A stretch of 5,708 nucleotides of DNA from Opitutia bacterium UBA7441 (GTDB lineage: Bacteria; Verrucomicrobiota; Verrucomicrobiia; Opitutales; Coraliomargaritaceae), in the NCBI GenBank assembly GCA_002480015.1, contig DLQD01000112.1, forward strand, positions 1,950 to 7,657, written 5' to 3'. Positions 5,317-5,708 of this stretch are shown here, one piece after another. The translations under genes were made by a program, and so were the position numbers. Numbering within the stretch: position 1 is the stretch's first letter; the number at the start of each line of letters is the position of its first letter. The notes below the pieces were generated by a model. It was not told the DNA's origin and searched no databases. It was given only the letters and a program-made list of their open reading frames with translations.

Positions 5317-5345
5317 GTGAAGAAGTTAGAAGTTAGTTTGCCCCA

Positions 5346-5369
5346 TGAGTAATTCTATCGAGCTACTCA
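5346..5369. promoter_or_regulatory. Small stem-loop in the pgi leader
   Basis: TGAGTA (5346-5351) and TACTCA (5364-5369) are perfect inverted repeats around a 12-base loop, about 30 bases ahead of the pgi start. It could be a leader hairpin or an operator half-site pair. Nearer the start, the tandem AACTTCT copies (minus strand, 5335-5322) occupy the position where a Shine-Dalgarno site would normally lie. Confidence 0.25.
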
Positions 5370-5396
5370 GAGAGAGTCGGTTAAAGCGGTGGCGAT

Positions 5397-5426
5397 ATTT
5401 TAAATGAAATTAACTTGAAAGCACAA
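5397..5426 (-). promoter_or_regulatory. Possible promoter for the pgi operon
   Basis: On the minus strand TTGTGC (5426-5421) lies 18 bases from TAAAAT (5402-5397). The -10 matches 5 of 6 consensus bases but the -35 only 3 of 6. The surrounding region (5397-5460) is AT-rich relative to the genes. Transcription would start near 5390, giving a leader of about 75 bases that includes the stem-loop at 5346-5369. Confidence 0.25.
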
Positions 5427-5541
5427 ATTAGAAGATTCAATGGCAATTAATTTCCCAAACCTAGTCAATGCTCTGGATCAGACTTTAATGGCTTGCTGGC
5501 GCAGACGCTCCCGTAGTTCTGTCCGCGATTGAAGTTTTCGG

Positions 5542-5688
5542 TCACAAGTTATGCGGCACCTGCTGATAGGAATGTGCTTTTGTGCGGGTTTTTTGCTCAG
5601 AGTAAGTGGACGTTGTAGCCTGCATCCCTCCCGCGCTCTGTTGGCGTGCCTCGACCGAGTTCTCCCAATCCTTATTGTTTTTATCCAT
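5542..5688 (-). CDS. Short polar open frame at the window edge, possibly the 3' end of a larger gene
   Basis: From the first ATG this gives 48 residues, starting MDKNNKDWENSVEARQQ and ending YQQVPHNL. The frame stays open from that ATG back to the window edge (base 5708), so it may equally be the C-terminal tail of a longer protein. The product is hydrophilic and rich in Gln, Thr and Ser, with no hydrophobic segment, cysteine or motif that I recognise. No Shine-Dalgarno site precedes the ATG, which is common in this window and therefore uninformative. It lies upstream of pgi on the same strand, separated by 225 bases. It could be spurious; I cannot assign a function. Confidence 0.3.
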   Translation of the reverse strand: MDKNNKDWENSVEARQQSAGGMQATTSTYSEQKTRTKAHSYQQVPHNL

Positions 5689-5708
5689 CTGGAAGGCTAG
5701 ATTTAGAA

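Noticed and set aside
5486..5541. Further copy of a REP-like motif (TGCTGGCGC...CGCT)
   Set aside because: It shares only a GCTGGCGC word with 903-910 and has no extended match or stable hairpin.
1..5708. tRNA, rRNA, CRISPR array or riboswitch
   Set aside because: No cloverleaf, conserved rRNA stretch, regularly spaced direct repeats or known aptamer core was seen on either strand by eye.

Overview
The window comes from a bacterial chromosome. The glucose-6-phosphate isomerase is of the roughly 525-residue type shared by cyanobacteria, plastids and Verrucomicrobiota. That protein, the tiny lipoprotein ending in a PWSRPADWE...PGFGG motif, the membrane-anchored c-type cytochrome and the mostly missing Shine-Dalgarno sequences together suggest a Verrucomicrobiota (Opitutae-like) genome. 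This assignment is an inference from protein character, not a database match. All supported genes are on the minus strand, so transcription runs from high to low coordinates.

Layout in the direction of transcription. 5708-5542: a short open frame at the window edge that may be the end of a larger gene. 5541-5317: an AT-rich leader and promoter region with a small stem-loop. 5316-3742: pgi. 3706-2861: a membrane-anchored coiled-coil protein, 35 nt after pgi. 2846-2697: a 49-residue lipoprotein, 14 nt further on. These last three probably form one operon. 2696-2535: a structured spacer with a weak terminator-like hairpin, a 7-bp inverted repeat and a perfect 14-bp palindrome touching the next gene. 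2534-1212: a sugar C-methyltransferase-like protein of lower GC. 1211-724: a gene-free patchwork of inverted and direct repeats. 723-190: an anchored monohaem cytochrome c with its own promoter and the only strong ribosome binding site in the window. 189-1: a GC-rich hairpin and a second copy of the structured repeat.

Functionally this is mostly ordinary housekeeping: central carbon metabolism (pgi), envelope proteins of unknown role, a probable surface-glycan modification enzyme, and an electron-transfer cytochrome. The unusual parts are non-coding or degenerate. A long structured repeat occurs in opposite orientations on both sides of the cytochrome gene (71 aligned bases, 62 identical, with homology continuing to the window edge). 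The methyltransferase has lost three of the four cysteines of its family's N-terminal zinc site and carries an extra tail running into repeat DNA. I found no convincing evidence of a new multi-gene system such as a defence island, CRISPR array or biosynthetic cluster.
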